A program made the translations under genes and the position numbers. The notes under the pieces are model-generated. The model saw only the letters and a list, made by a program, of their open reading frames with translations, was not told the DNA's origin and searched no databases. Below, piece after piece: positions 15,001 through 24,822 of a stretch of 64,000 nt of DNA (within the stretch, counting starts at the first letter, position 1; every line of letters starts with the position of its first letter). The DNA is taken from the NCBI GenBank assembly GCA_025526915.1, contig JAHLKH010000031.1, positions 121,836 through 185,835 of the forward strand, written 5' to 3'. The DNA is from Entophlyctis helioformis. Taxonomy: Eukaryota > Chytridiomycota > Chytridiomycetes > Chytridiales > Chytriomycetaceae.

Positions 15001-15304
15001 GCAGCGCCGCAAGGGTGTTGAGCAGCGGCTGCATCTGGGCCGGCTGCATGGCCGTCGTGGCCGACGCTGAAGCCGACGCCGAAGCCGAAGCAGCCGCTTG
15101 AAGAGCGTGCGAGAGCAGCACACGCTCATGGGCAAGAATGCACGACTCGTGCGTGGCGGCCGTGGCTGCAGAGGGCGTCGACGCATGCAGAAGCAGCTGG
15201 ATGCGCGGCGCCAGGTCCAGGCGGAAGCCGCCCGAGTAGTCCGTGGCGGCCGCCTGTGCAGCAGCCGCATCGTGGTCGTCGTGGTCGTCGTGGTCGTCGT
15301 TCAT
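1..15304 (-). CDS. MDN1: Midasin, giant dynein-like AAA ATPase of 60S ribosome maturation (C-terminus off the left edge)
   Basis: Midasin (Rea1/Mdn1) removes assembly factors such as Rsa4 and Ytm1 from pre-60S particles in the nucleolus and nucleoplasm. I read six exons: 15304-14778, 14688-14581, 14494-5804, 5735-5172, 5089-2798, 2727-1. The GT-AG introns are 68-89 nt and join in frame. All six AAA modules keep a Walker A motif: GAPGVGKTA near 13795, GETGTGKTT near 12705, GPTSAGKTS near 11290, GETGCGKTT near 10385, GSPGVGKTS near 9100 and GPSASGKSS near 8140. The last 500 bases encode the Asp/Glu-rich segment that precedes the MIDAS domain. About 4,970 codons are present against roughly 4,900-5,600 for whole family members, so only the MIDAS domain is missing. 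The start is the ATG opening an Asp-Asp-His repeat. One frame change near 6310 has no room for an intron and looks like a one-base deletion. Confidence 0.95.
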
Positions 15305-15734
15305 GCCACGAGTGGGATTTCCGACTTGAAGCCAAAAACAAAAATCACAAAAAAAAAAAATAAAGACCTCGGCCAAGTGCCTGGCCAATGCCTGGTGATC
15401 TGCTGTCAGTGCCGACGCTTGCTGGTGGTTCAGACGGTCGCACTTCGGCATCTTCTGTGCGTACGCTGGCCGCTCTCTTTGACGCACCTTGTCGCACCCC
15501 GACGGCATCAGAGCGTCAAAGCATGGCACAGTGCGATCAAGTCACGTGACATTCACGTGATCCGGCATCCACGCAGACATTTCCGACGTCAATGTTTTGC
15601 ATCGAGGCTTGTCCCGATCGACCAACAGAGTCACAGTCTGGTGGGTGGCATGCGTGTGCATGCGCGTCGCCGACTGCCAGCGCATGCAAGCTGCTGACTC
15701 GGGCTGGTAATGGCACGCTGGCTGCACACACAAG
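15305..15734. promoter_or_regulatory. Divergent promoter between midasin and polyprenol reductase
   Basis: This 430-bp gap separates two start codons facing away from each other. It holds a nearly pure A run on the plus strand at about 15349-15363, which is a T tract reading towards midasin. Two copies of TCACGTGA lie at 15542-15549 and 15553-15560, 11 bp apart. CACGTG is the core bound by bHLH factors such as fungal Cbf1. That these sites act here is inference. No TATA box was seen close to either start. Confidence 0.5.
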
Positions 15735-16922
15735 ATGTCGCACCGGTCGCTCTTTGACGGCATCGAGCAAGCGCCGCTGCCCGTGTACGACCCGCAGCTC
15801 GTGCGGCGTGTGGCCGACGCCGCCATTGTGGGCATCCAGGCCTGCTTTGTCCTCGCCATCCTCATCGTGCTCACGACGGCGCTCGTTCCGTCGCTGCGGC
15901 GCCGCCTGGCTCCGTACGGCAAGACCCTGCAGCACACGCCGGCCACCGCCAGCCGCCCGCAACCGGCCCAAGCACCGCAGACACCAAAGCAGGCATCCAA
16001 TCACGGCACGCCAGCCAAGCACGTTGCTGGGCCGCAGACGGACGACGCAGACAGCGGCATGTCGCTGACCGACTTTCTGCAGTCGATCGAGTACATCCCG
16101 CGGGCGGCCTTTACGCAGTTTTACGTCGCCGGTGCCATGGCCAACACGGCGCTGGGTATGATCCTGCTCATGCTCACGCTCAGCGGCACGCTGCTGCCGC
16201 TCGTGTCCGTGTGGCTCGTGTGGGCGCTCGTCGAGACGCAGGTGCTCCGTCGGTGGTCAGAGTGCAAGCGCTGGGTGGCGCCGCAGTCGCCCGGCTCGTA
16301 CATGCACATCACGCACTTTATTGCAGGCATTGCGTTTTATGTCGGCATGCCGTTGGCGCTGGTTGTCGAGGGGAGCGCGACGGCGCTGGTCGAGTACGTG
16401 GCCGAGCATGGACGCCGCGTGCGGCAGTACGAGCTGGATGTGGCGGCGGGCAGGGATGTCGAGGTGGACGCGTTTGGCCGGCCCATCTTCCGCATGGTGC
16501 GCGGCGAGAACAAGGGCGACCAGGTCACGACGGTCGTGATGGTGGCCGTCGCCGTGTTTGTCGTGGCGTCTGTGGTTCAGATGCTGGTGCACTCGTACCT
16601 GGCGTCGCTCAGAAAGCGCGTCGTCCATGCATCGGCCTCGTCTGAGTCGGCCTCGTCGTCGACCGAGGACAAGGCCAAGTACCCGTTCCCGACGTCGCCC
16701 CTGTTCGCCTGGGTCGCCTGCCCGCACTACCTGTGCGAGGCCGCCATCTACCTTTCGCTGTGGGCCATTGTCGGCTTCGAGAGCCAGACGGCTCTTCTCG
16801 TGGCGGTCTGGGTCTTGACCTCGCTGTCCATCAGCGCCAACGAGCAGTTCAACTGGTACCGCTCCACGTACCCCAAGCGCATTCCTGCCGGCTGGTCTCG
16901 CATCGTGCCGTTTATCTATTAA
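15735..16922 (+). CDS. DFG10: Polyprenol reductase (SRD5A3/Dfg10 family), ER membrane
   Basis: A single-exon gene of 395 codons. The family reduces the alpha-isoprene unit of polyprenol to give dolichol for N-glycosylation and GPI anchors in the ER. The 3-oxo-5-alpha-steroid 4-dehydrogenase C-terminal signature is clear: FPTSPLFAWVACPHYLCEA is followed by hydrophobic helices and the ending IPAGWSRIVPFIY, matching the usual 'VSxPHYxxE' block and the aromatic C-terminus. An N-terminal helix at about residues 28-50 is followed by a Pro/Gln/Thr-rich loop at about 60-105, and five or six further helices. The ATG at 15735 is the first in frame and gives a family-like N-terminus. It shares a divergent promoter with midasin. 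The long hydrophilic loop and a charged insert near residues 285-315 look lineage-specific. Confidence 0.85.
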   Translation: MSHRSLFDGIEQAPLPVYDPQLVRRVADAAIVGIQACFVLAILIVLTTALVPSLRRRLAPYGKTLQHTPATASRPQPAQAPQTPKQASNHGTPAKHVAGPQTDDADSGMSLTDFLQSIEYIPRAAFTQFYVAGAMANTALGMILLMLTLSGTLLPLVSVWLVWALVETQVLRRWSECKRWVAPQSPGSYMHITHFIAGIAFYVGMPLALVVEGSATALVEYVAEHGRRVRQYELDVAAGRDVEVDAFGRPIFRMVRGENKGDQVTTVVMVAVAVFVVASVVQMLVHSYLASLRKRVVHASASSESASSSTEDKAKYPFPTSPLFAWVACPHYLCEAAIYLSLWAIVGFESQTALLVAVWVLTSLSISANEQFNWYRSTYPKRIPAGWSRIVPFIY

Positions 16923-17308
16923 ACTAGATCCTGTCTTGCCATTCGTGTCCGGTGCGAGTGATGGGCATGCAGCGTCAAAGGGTATCTCGTGTGCACCATC
17001 TACAACGCAATAGGCGTGTGGATACAAGCGCGCAACAGATTGACGCCTATTTCAATCAGATACTGATGAAGGATGAATGGTGGAGAATATTCAGACACAG
17101 GACGCTCAGAATACAAGAATGACGGGGGGTAATGTGGCGGATGTGTGGATGCGTGGACTAGCTGAGCGACTCGGAAAAGATGCGGTGTGCACCCTCGCAG
17201 TGGCACGAGTTGGTATCAAGGTCGACAAGGTAACAGATGAATGTGGCATCCACACTGTCCGAGATCACAAGAGAAGAGTCAGTCAGAGCAGACCAGGGCA
17301 TATCCAGC
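16923..17308. other. Convergent intergenic spacer
   Basis: These 386 bases lie between the stop codons of the polyprenol reductase and the SLC44-like gene. I saw no conserved coding sequence, RNA gene or strong repeat here. It must carry the 3' ends of both transcripts. Confidence 0.4.
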
Positions 17309-19942
17309 TTAGACAACGTACGTGTTCTCAATGACGTGCGTCAGCACGCCAACGACATAGTACGGAACGACCGTGGCGACACCAGCAGCGACCCACTCGT
17401 GGCCGCCTGTGCCCACTCCCGTTGACGTGCGGTCGACGGCCGCCCAAAAGACGACAAGACCGACAATGGCAGACACGAGCACCTTGCCCATGACGCTGAT
17501 GACGCGCGTCATTCCCTGGGTGATAAGGCCCAGCACGAGGTTGCGGCGGAAGAGTCTCGTGCACGTGTATGCTGCTTCCGTGAACGAGTTGCCAGTGAGG
17601 CCCGTGTTGACGAGCGTGTAGCTTGAAAAGTCGTCAATGAGGTGCGACACAGCGGTCATGACCGAATGCAGGAATCGTAAGAATGAAGTTCCAGTCGACG
17701 TGCGCTGTCCAAGGATCGCACCAGCAAGCGAGTGAGTGAGTATGCATGCATACAAGCAGGAACAGACATGGCAGACAGACTCCAAACCCCAGCATCGCAA
17801 CTTACGCTCTTGACTTTGGATATGATCCACTGGAGAGTGCGCGCAATGCCCAGAATAAGTGACGCAAACGCAACCGTTCCAAACGAGCGCGTGGCCACAA
17901 ACTTGAAGTTGCGCCACGTCTGGTCGTTCCGGTGGGTCGGCGAGTCCGGCAGGCTGCCAGGTTCAACAGAGTCAGCATGCAATCAGCACAGGCACGGGCC
18001 GCCAGACAAAACGGAAAGACTCACTCTTGGAAGTACCAGCCGCCGACAACAGACGCAATGGTCGTCTTCTCCAGGTTTTGGAAGATGGCCGACGTCCAAA
18101 AGTACATGAGCACAAAGAAGATGGCAATGTACGGCGTCTGGCCCGAGGGAACGAGCCGCGGCTTGCCTGGCACGCCACCGGATCCGGGATCAATCTCGAT
18201 GCTGCCGACAAGGAACAGCCGCGAGAACAGAACGAGCCAGACGACGCTGAAGACGGCGTGTGCGATCATGAGGCCGACCGAGAGCACAAACAGGCTCGAG
18301 TTGAGCTGGAGCACGTCGCACGAGAGCTCAATGATGTGCGTCATGGTGTCGACCATGTGGCGTTTGCGCCAGATGTAGGCGGCGACCCAGAGAGCAGAAA
18401 TGATGCCAGCCAGCGACACGCCCATCACGGCGCGGATCTCAGGCAGCGTGTCGGGTGTCTTTGGGGTATACGAGGACGACATGGACACGAAAAAGGTGAC
18501 AGTGGACACGACAAAGATGGACGACGGGATGGAGATGGCTGTGACGTAGATGATTGGCTGGTGGACAACGAAGGCCGTGGAGCGTCAGCTGGCGGTTGTG
18601 CAGGTGTGCACCAAGAACGAGGCCATGGCATGCGACTGCTTACACGGGCAAACGACGAGAGCAGCATCAGCCAGCCAGCGCCAGCCACGACGGAGATGGC
18701 CGTCAGAACGGCGACAGTGACTGGGAATGGGAATGGGAATGGGAGCCAGCGGTAAGTCAGCCAGCCGTGATCGGGAGCCGATGGGTTGCCAAGAACAGAC
18801 AGGTGGACAGACGGTCCGATAGGCATGCTTACAGGCAGACTCTGAGAACGTGTAGTAGAGCGTGCGGTAGATGATGGACGACTCGGGCAGCGAGCCTGTG
18901 CCCATGGCGGCCAGCAGACCCCACACGAACATGAACGCAAGGCAAGCCAAGAACACGGCGGCCATGGCCGTGTCGCGGTACCGTCTGCGCTCTGGCTCGA
19001 CGTAGATGGACGGCTCGCGGTTCTGCTCGTCCGCGCATGAGTTGTGCCAGATCAGCCGCCGTGCCAGATCAAGAGTGCGATAGCAAAGTGTCAGCGGGCG
19101 GAGATTCGCAGCCGAGATCGAGAGCCGTCGGAGATGGTGTCAAGCACGCATTCACAGATACAGGCACACAGTCACAGACACAGGCACGCACCTCCTCCTC
19201 ATCGCCCGGCAGCAGCGGCTGGAACAGCGGATCCACGCCGCCCTCGCCCGCGCCGCCCCCGCCCCCGGCGACAAGGCCCTTGAGGCTGCTGTAGCCCTTG
19301 CCGAGCACCTTGCCGCCGCCGCTCGCCAGCCCGCCGAGCACGCCGCCCGCGAGCCCCGCCAGATTGCGGTGACCAAGCAGGCGGCCAAACCGCCCCTGCC
19401 CGCTGTCGTCGCTGTCGAACCCGTCGTCGTCGTCGTCGACGCTGCCATCATCGTCACCATCGTCACCACCACCGTCAGCGCCGAGGCCAGAGTGGGACGG
19501 ATCGCTCGCCGGCCCGCCACGAGCACCAAACAGGAACCCGCGGAGCCTGCCCGCAGCCGTCGCCGGCCGGCCGTGGCTGTCGTCTGAAAAGTCCAGGCCG
19601 TGGCTGTCGGCTCGTCGGTCGTCGTATCGTCGTCGTCCGAGAACACCGTGGGCATCATCAAGCCGGCGTGGTGGGCCGGCGGAGGTTGCTGGGCGGCAAG
19701 CGGCGACGGAAAGAGCGCCGACCGGCCGGGCGTGTTGAGCAGGCCAGACGACGCTGCGCTGGACGGGATGTTGATGGAGAAGAACTGCGTGCTGGCGGCG
19801 GCCTGTGAGTACTGCGACGCATCCATGGCCTGCTGTTGTTGTTGTTGCTGCTGTTGCTGCTGCTGAAGAGTGTTTGCAGCGGGCTGGCCAGAGGCGGTGG
19901 CAATCGTGGGCGGCAGAGGCACATCGAGCAGAGACCGCATCA
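17309..19942 (-). CDS. Choline-transporter-like (SLC44/Pns1 family) membrane protein
   Basis: Six exons are proposed: 19942-19192, 19022-18833, 18720-18644, 18557-18025, 17953-17806, 17704-17309. All internal phases agree. The family are plasma-membrane or organelle proteins with about ten helices; fungal Pns1 has no proven choline transport. Family-like blocks are NLEKTTIASVVGGWYF at the end of exon 4 and, in exon 6, TGLTGNSFTEAAYTCTRLF followed by two more helices. Exon 1 is a low-complexity cytosolic tail with a run of about a dozen Gln, then Asp- and Gly-rich stretches. Its reading frame changes by one base near 19580-19620; exon 1 is 751 nt, one more than a whole number of codons, which fits a single inserted base. 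Upstream in-frame Met codons back to 20306 were rejected because they overlap the next gene. Confidence 0.75.
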
Positions 19943-20218
19943 TGGTGTGCGCTGCTGTGTGCAATGTGTGTTGCTGTTGCTGTTGTAGTTGCTGTAGTAG
20001 TTGGTTGCTATCGCCTGCTGCTTGCTGCTTGTTACTCGCTGCTTGTTGCCTGGATTGGCGGTTCTTGGGCAAGGGTGGCCCAGCAGCGGCGTCGGAGTCG
20101 CAACAAAAACAACGAAAAAAGCTTGGTTGCACGCGTGACGCAAGGCGCTCCAACAGCCAGCTGAGCAGCCAGCCGAGCAACACCAGAAAAGCGAGCAACC
20201 GATGCACGACATACAAGT
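19943..20218. other. Short spacer upstream of the SLC44-like gene
   Basis: This 276-bp gap lies between the 3' end of the PPR gene and the start of the SLC44-like gene, which are tandem on the minus strand. It contains CAA/CAG-rich runs around 19975-20045 but no recognisable gene. It should hold the promoter and 5' leader of the SLC44-like gene. Confidence 0.35.
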
Positions 20219-23044
20219 TTATTGCCAGTCCAACGGCACGAGTCCAGGGTGGCGAAGGAGCATGCCGGATGCAACGTCGGGATGGTCGCGCTGGATCACG
20301 GCCCACACACGCAGGCCCGCCGCACGGTCATTGTGTGCCTTGAGTGCCTGCATCAGGGCCACGCATGTCGCCTCGACGGCCGGCACGCGGTCCAGCACCA
20401 TGTCGTCCACAAACACCGCAACGGCCTCGTCCGTGCGGCCGCGGCCCAGCAGCGCGCTCACCAACCTCGCGTAGATCTTGTCCTGCACGCTGTGGACCAC
20501 GGCGGGTCGGCCGGATCGGCTGGCAGGCTGCTCAGGCTGCTGAGGGTCTGCTGCTGCGTCCGCAATCGGAGCTGGAGTCGTCGTCGTCGTCGTCGTGGCG
20601 GTTTGGTCGCCTGCGCGCAGACGCCGCCATTCGGTCTGCAACAACACATCGCGGTCGCGCGAGTCAAGACACCATCCGAAGAACGTCATGGTAAAGTACA
20701 GTCGCTGTGCGCGGTCGAGCAGCGGCCAGCTGTTCCAAATCTCCAGAATCTTGGCGTCGGTCGATGCTCGCGATACTGCTGCTGCTGCCGCCGATGATGC
20801 GTTTGCTGCTTTGGCGGCGTCTGCCGTCTCGGTTGCTGGCAACATGGACTCCCGACGGCTCCGCTCGACATACGCGCGCATCAGAATCGTGGAATGGCTC
20901 ATGTCGGGCCTGCCATGGCGCTGCGCCTCCATCTCATCCATGAGCCGCCGTACGCGGTCAGGGTCGCCGCGGGAAGCGTAAAACTCCATGGCATGGCTGT
21001 ATGTGGACAGGAGGCTCATCTTGGTCGGTCCGCCCATGTCCGTTTCGCCGCGTTGCGTCGCGTCTGACTGGGGCAGCTCGTGTGCCCCTCTCTGCGGCGC
21101 TGCGGCTGCCTCTGACTCTGCCTTGGCTAGAAGCTGTGCACCAAGCGTCTCTCGCGATGACGGCTGCGCGGCCATAAAGTTCCCCGGCTGGTACGTGTCA
21201 GCCGCCATTTGCGCCAGCCCCAGCCACCGGAGAAGCAGCGGCTCGTTGTCGATCTTGCGGATGTACCGGAGCATGCGCGCAAAGAAAAGATCGTTGGGAT
21301 GCAGTCCCCGTCGGTACATGTCGTCCAGAAGCTTTTCTACCGACTCGGAGAGCTGCGACGGCGTGGGCGGCCTGAAGTTTTTGGCGTTGGTTAGCCGGGT
21401 TGAATCGATGAGCGCTCCTGCCATCAAACAGTGGGCCATCAGGTTGGGGCGGTTCATGCGGCCGAAAATGGACATGACGGTCAGCGGCTGGTTCCTGCGC
21501 TCGGCTTTCTGCATCTGGATAATCCGGATCGCGTCGTCCGCCTTGATGCCAAATCGGCCCACGTCGGCCAGAATATGGTCAATGCTCGCCTCGTACGATG
21601 CAGGTTTCAAGGTGCGAGTGGAGTCGGCCACCAAGGCGTGAAGGGTTGCAGTGATAATCAAGAGGTTCGGCCGTATGCCTTTGCGCAGCAGCTGCTTGTA
21701 GTGTGCGTAGGCCAGGTCGGGGCGATCGCAGTTGAAGCAGGCCTTGATCATATGCAAGTACGTCTTTGTGATTGGATAGTGCTCAGGCATCTGTGCAAGA
21801 GCTTCAAACGCGCGCTTGACGAGTGGTATCATGGGGGGCGACCGAGCTCCTTGCAGAATAGCCGCCCACTGCTGTGCTTTGTCGGCGAGGGCTGAACTGG
21901 TGTCTGTGCTCAGCGCATCTCCTGACGCGGAACCAGAAGCCTGCACAAGCTCGCTTTGGTCGACCATCCGCGTTGCAGTAACCACATCACCCGTCTCGCA
22001 CACTGCCCGCAGAATGCTGTTGTGCACGTACGCGTTCAAGGCGACGCCGTTATCCGCCGCATGGGCCGCCAGCTCGTTGACGAGACTGTATCGCCGCAGC
22101 TGAATGGCAGCATCGATGGCAATCGAATAGGCATGTTGCGATATGGGGCCCCAGCATGGCGACGACGGCTGTAACGATGCCTTCTTGAGCTGATCAAAGA
22201 TGTCGAGAGCCTGCTGGTACTGTCCGTGTGCCATGCACAGCGTCATGAGGGTCGAGTAAATGTAATCGTCCCAGCCGTCTGGGATCTCGTGTGCAAAGCG
22301 GAAACCGTCTGCAAACGTGCCGTTGGTGACGAGAGCTTCGAGGATGGTTCTGTAAGTGTGCTTGTTGGGATGGATGGCCAGCGACTCGCCAAGGTGCGCG
22401 TTGGCGGTCGCCATGCCAAGGAGAGCAGCCTGAGCGTCGGCAAAGGTGCGGATCTGGTCCTGGCGCGCGAGCAGCTGGAAGTTGTAGGTGTAGTGCGTGA
22501 TGGGTGCACGGAGGTCTCGGATTGCGCCAACGAGCAGGTTGATGAGCTCGGACAGCGCGGCCTGGCTGACAAGGTTCTTGCGCACCGTCGCGAGCATCGC
22601 TGTGACGGCCTTGACGGCATCGAGGCGACGCTGCTCGTCCTGTGGCGAGAGATGGTCGGCGCCGTGCAGCCGAATGGCGGCGATGACGGGCTCTACCTCG
22701 GCCAGCAGGTCGGCGACCTGCTGCTGCATGGTGTGCCTGCGCTTGCTAGCGGCGCTGCTCTCGGTCTCAACGACGCCCATGGACTGCGTGTCCGTGTCCT
22801 TGAGCTGGATGTGCTTGCTCAGTCTGCGCCAGAGCACGGCATGCCGCAGCTGCGTGTGGGCGTGTGGTGCGGTGCAGCTGCCTATGGCTGCAGGTGTCGC
22901 TGGCTGCCTGCATGCCGTCGGTACTACAACTGCTGCTGCTGCTGCTGCCACCGCACCAGCCGAGCGGGCCAGTGCAGGGCATGCCAGTGCAAAGCGGCGA
23001 CTGATCATGAATCGCGTTTGGAGTGATGGTTTGAAAGGATGCAT
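20219..23044 (-). CDS. Mitochondrial pentatricopeptide-repeat (PPR) protein
   Basis: An uninterrupted reading frame of about 940 codons with no frame problems. Degenerate PPR helical pairs are visible, for example HTYRTILEALVTNGTFADG, YIYSTLMTLCMAHGQYQQA and TKTYLHMIKACFNCDRPDLA. PPR proteins bind RNA and act in mitochondrial RNA processing or translation. The Met at 23044 or the one at 23008 (MISRRFALACPALARS) begins an Arg- and Ala-rich presequence typical of mitochondrial import. The frame is open further upstream to 23170, but that would overlap the 3' end of the receptor gene (stop at 23113). Its C-terminal third carries Ala-, Thr- and Pro-rich insertions. Specific RNA target and orthology cannot be assigned from the sequence alone. 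Confidence 0.8.
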   Translation of the reverse strand: MHPFKPSLQTRFMISRRFALACPALARSAGAVAAAAAAVVVPTACRQPATPAAIGSCTAPHAHTQLRHAVLWRRLSKHIQLKDTDTQSMGVVETESSAASKRRHTMQQQVADLLAEVEPVIAAIRLHGADHLSPQDEQRRLDAVKAVTAMLATVRKNLVSQAALSELINLLVGAIRDLRAPITHYTYNFQLLARQDQIRTFADAQAALLGMATANAHLGESLAIHPNKHTYRTILEALVTNGTFADGFRFAHEIPDGWDDYIYSTLMTLCMAHGQYQQALDIFDQLKKASLQPSSPCWGPISQHAYSIAIDAAIQLRRYSLVNELAAHAADNGVALNAYVHNSILRAVCETGDVVTATRMVDQSELVQASGSASGDALSTDTSSALADKAQQWAAILQGARSPPMIPLVKRAFEALAQMPEHYPITKTYLHMIKACFNCDRPDLAYAHYKQLLRKGIRPNLLIITATLHALVADSTRTLKPASYEASIDHILADVGRFGIKADDAIRIIQMQKAERRNQPLTVMSIFGRMNRPNLMAHCLMAGALIDSTRLTNAKNFRPPTPSQLSESVEKLLDDMYRRGLHPNDLFFARMLRYIRKIDNEPLLLRWLGLAQMAADTYQPGNFMAAQPSSRETLGAQLLAKAESEAAAAPQRGAHELPQSDATQRGETDMGGPTKMSLLSTYSHAMEFYASRGDPDRVRRLMDEMEAQRHGRPDMSHSTILMRAYVERSRRESMLPATETADAAKAANASSAAAAAVSRASTDAKILEIWNSWPLLDRAQRLYFTMTFFGWCLDSRDRDVLLQTEWRRLRAGDQTATTTTTTTPAPIADAAADPQQPEQPASRSGRPAVVHSVQDKIYARLVSALLGRGRTDEAVAVFVDDMVLDRVPAVEATCVALMQALKAHNDRAAGLRVWAVIQRDHPDVASGMLLRHPGLVPLDWQ

Positions 23045-23112
23045 TTCCCATGTACAACAGATGCCCGGCAGATGCCCAACAGATCCAGCTGTCGGCGCTT
23101 GCGGGCCAGACG

Positions 23113-24429
23113 TCAGGCATGCCAAGAGCTGCTGGCAGTAAACGACGACTGCGGCGTCCTGATCATCCACGATTCCCTAACGGTCACTGAGGATCTTGTC
23201 GCGCTGAGCCGTGACGTCCGCCTCGCAGCAACTACCAGACCGACAGCCGAGCGTCGCAGATTCCCTGTCCACTCCCGCAGGCTCTTCGAGTACCGCTCGT
23301 CGACGGCAAAGAAGATAACAGGGTTGATGGCGGCGTTTGTTGCGACCAGGATGCGGATGGCCGCGTCGACCAGAGGCGGCAGCTGGCGTTGCCAGAGCAG
23401 CTGGTACATGAACAGGAACGCGTACGTGAACCAGAGGACGACGAACGAGACCGAGATGATGACGGCGCGACGGACGAGGGCGGATCGCACACGCGCTGCC
23501 TGGAGCGTCAGCTTGGGTTTGGGTGCGGCTGCTTGTTGTTTTGGATGCTGGTGGCCGTTACCCCCTGCAACCACACATGCTGCGTCTTGCACACCAGTGC
23601 CAGCACCAGCACCATCACCCATTTTGGGACTGCCAATTGGCGACGCGGCATGCGTCTGCTTGATACCGACCAAGTGCATCTGCACACCGGCGCCATGCTT
23701 ACCAGCAGCAGAAGGGGCGGCAGGAGCAGCAGGAGCAGCAACAGGCACAGCAGGAGCAGCAGCCACAGCAGGCACCGTGATCTTGCGCCAAACCATGACA
23801 TACATCAACGTGATGCAGACCGGCAGCAAGAGCAGCGACACCGCCAGCAGGCCAACGAGCAGCACGGTCCCGGGCCGTCGACTGGCAGCCATCATGTGGC
23901 AGTACAGGCCGCTCGTTTGCACGACATAGCCCTCGGTCCAAGCAGGCGGCATGACAAGGGGGGCGAGGCCAAGGACGAGGCTCGAGGACCAGATGCACGC
24001 ATGTGCAGCGGCCATGACGCGCGCGCCGAACCACGGCATCTCGAGACACACGACGACGTAGTGGTGGACGCAGATGAGGAAGATGGTCATGGCCGAGCCG
24101 CTCAGGAGGGTCTGCGAGACGGCGCCGTCGACGACACACATGGTCGGTGGGATGTGGCTGTCGATGGCACCGTCGCTGCTTGTGCTGGTGCTTGTGCTAA
24201 ATACTGCATGGGCGTAGTGGAAGTGGAGGGATGTGGAGTCGAGCGTTATGGTCCAGAGCGCAAACAGCGCATCGGCAAGCGAGAGGATGATGTTGAGCGA
24301 GTGGATGGGCGAGGAGCGGTACGAGGAGCGGCGGATGATGGAGACGATGAGGAGCGTGTTGGAGAGCAGACCGGCAAAGCCAGTGGCAATGTGCAGGATC
24401 AGGACGTTGTGGATCGACGAGTCTGCCAT
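23113..24429 (-). CDS. Rhodopsin-like (class A) seven-helix receptor
   Basis: A single exon of 438 codons. Seven hydrophobic helices can be counted. TM1 lies near residues 9-33. TM2 contains LNIILSLADALFALW, close to the class A 'LSLADLL' signature. TM3 starts with a Cys (CVVDG) and ends ICVHHYVVV where DRY is expected. TM4 lies around residues 141-160 and is followed by a second-loop Cys (LYCHMM) able to pair with the TM3 Cys. TM5 lies near 190-215. TM6 contains SFVVLWFTYAFLF. TM7 contains NAAINPVIFF in place of NPxxY. Loop 3 is long and Ala/Pro/Gly-rich (about residues 220-305). The variant DRY, CWxP and NPxxY motifs make coupling uncertain, and no ligand can be inferred. Confidence 0.65.
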   Translation of the reverse strand: MADSSIHNVLILHIATGFAGLLSNTLLIVSIIRRSSYRSSPIHSLNIILSLADALFALWTITLDSTSLHFHYAHAVFSTSTSTSSDGAIDSHIPPTMCVVDGAVSQTLLSGSAMTIFLICVHHYVVVCLEMPWFGARVMAAAHACIWSSSLVLGLAPLVMPPAWTEGYVVQTSGLYCHMMAASRRPGTVLLVGLLAVSLLLLPVCITLMYVMVWRKITVPAVAAAPAVPVAAPAAPAAPSAAGKHGAGVQMHLVGIKQTHAASPIGSPKMGDGAGAGTGVQDAACVVAGGNGHQHPKQQAAAPKPKLTLQAARVRSALVRRAVIISVSFVVLWFTYAFLFMYQLLWQRQLPPLVDAAIRILVATNAAINPVIFFAVDERYSKSLREWTGNLRRSAVGLVVAARRTSRLSATRSSVTVRESWMIRTPQSSFTASSSWHA

Positions 24430-24822
24430 GGGCGGTATCTGCCTGGAAAAATGCGTGCCGAATCGACTCCTTGTAGCAAGTCTAGTAGAAACATGATCAT
24501 TTGAGAAGACACGACCTTGAGGGCTCCACTTTCAAAGACTATAAAATGATGAAGAGCGTCTATTATACACAACTGTGGACAGGATCGATAGGCGGGTAGG
24601 TTCGTGGCACAAAAAGATAAGAGAGAGAGAGAGATGATAGCGAGGATGGTGTACATGGCAGTACAGGCACAAGAAGGAATGGAGTTGTAAAGATGCATGA
24701 CGGGCGAGTAGGCGGGTAGATGGGTGGTGCAAAACAAGACACGGAATAGTGTAGCAAAAACAACGGGTGTAGGACGACGAGAACGAGTGTGTGTGGCACC
24801 GACAAGAGACGTGGAGACACGC
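24430..24822. other. Spacer between zinc-finger gene and receptor gene
   Basis: A 393-bp gap less GC-rich than its surroundings, with a GA-rich run near 24620-24635. It should contain the receptor promoter and the 3' end of the zinc-finger gene. I saw no gene in it. Confidence 0.35.

Noticed and set aside
10312..15021. A 1,569-codon open frame on the plus strand opposite midasin
   Set aside because: It is antisense to a clearly conserved midasin exon. GC-rich codon structure keeps one complementary frame free of stops. The translation has no family features.
20219..20306. Upstream start of the SLC44-like protein at 20306
   Set aside because: It would run through the coding end of the PPR gene in another frame; the Met at 19942 starts after that gene's stop.
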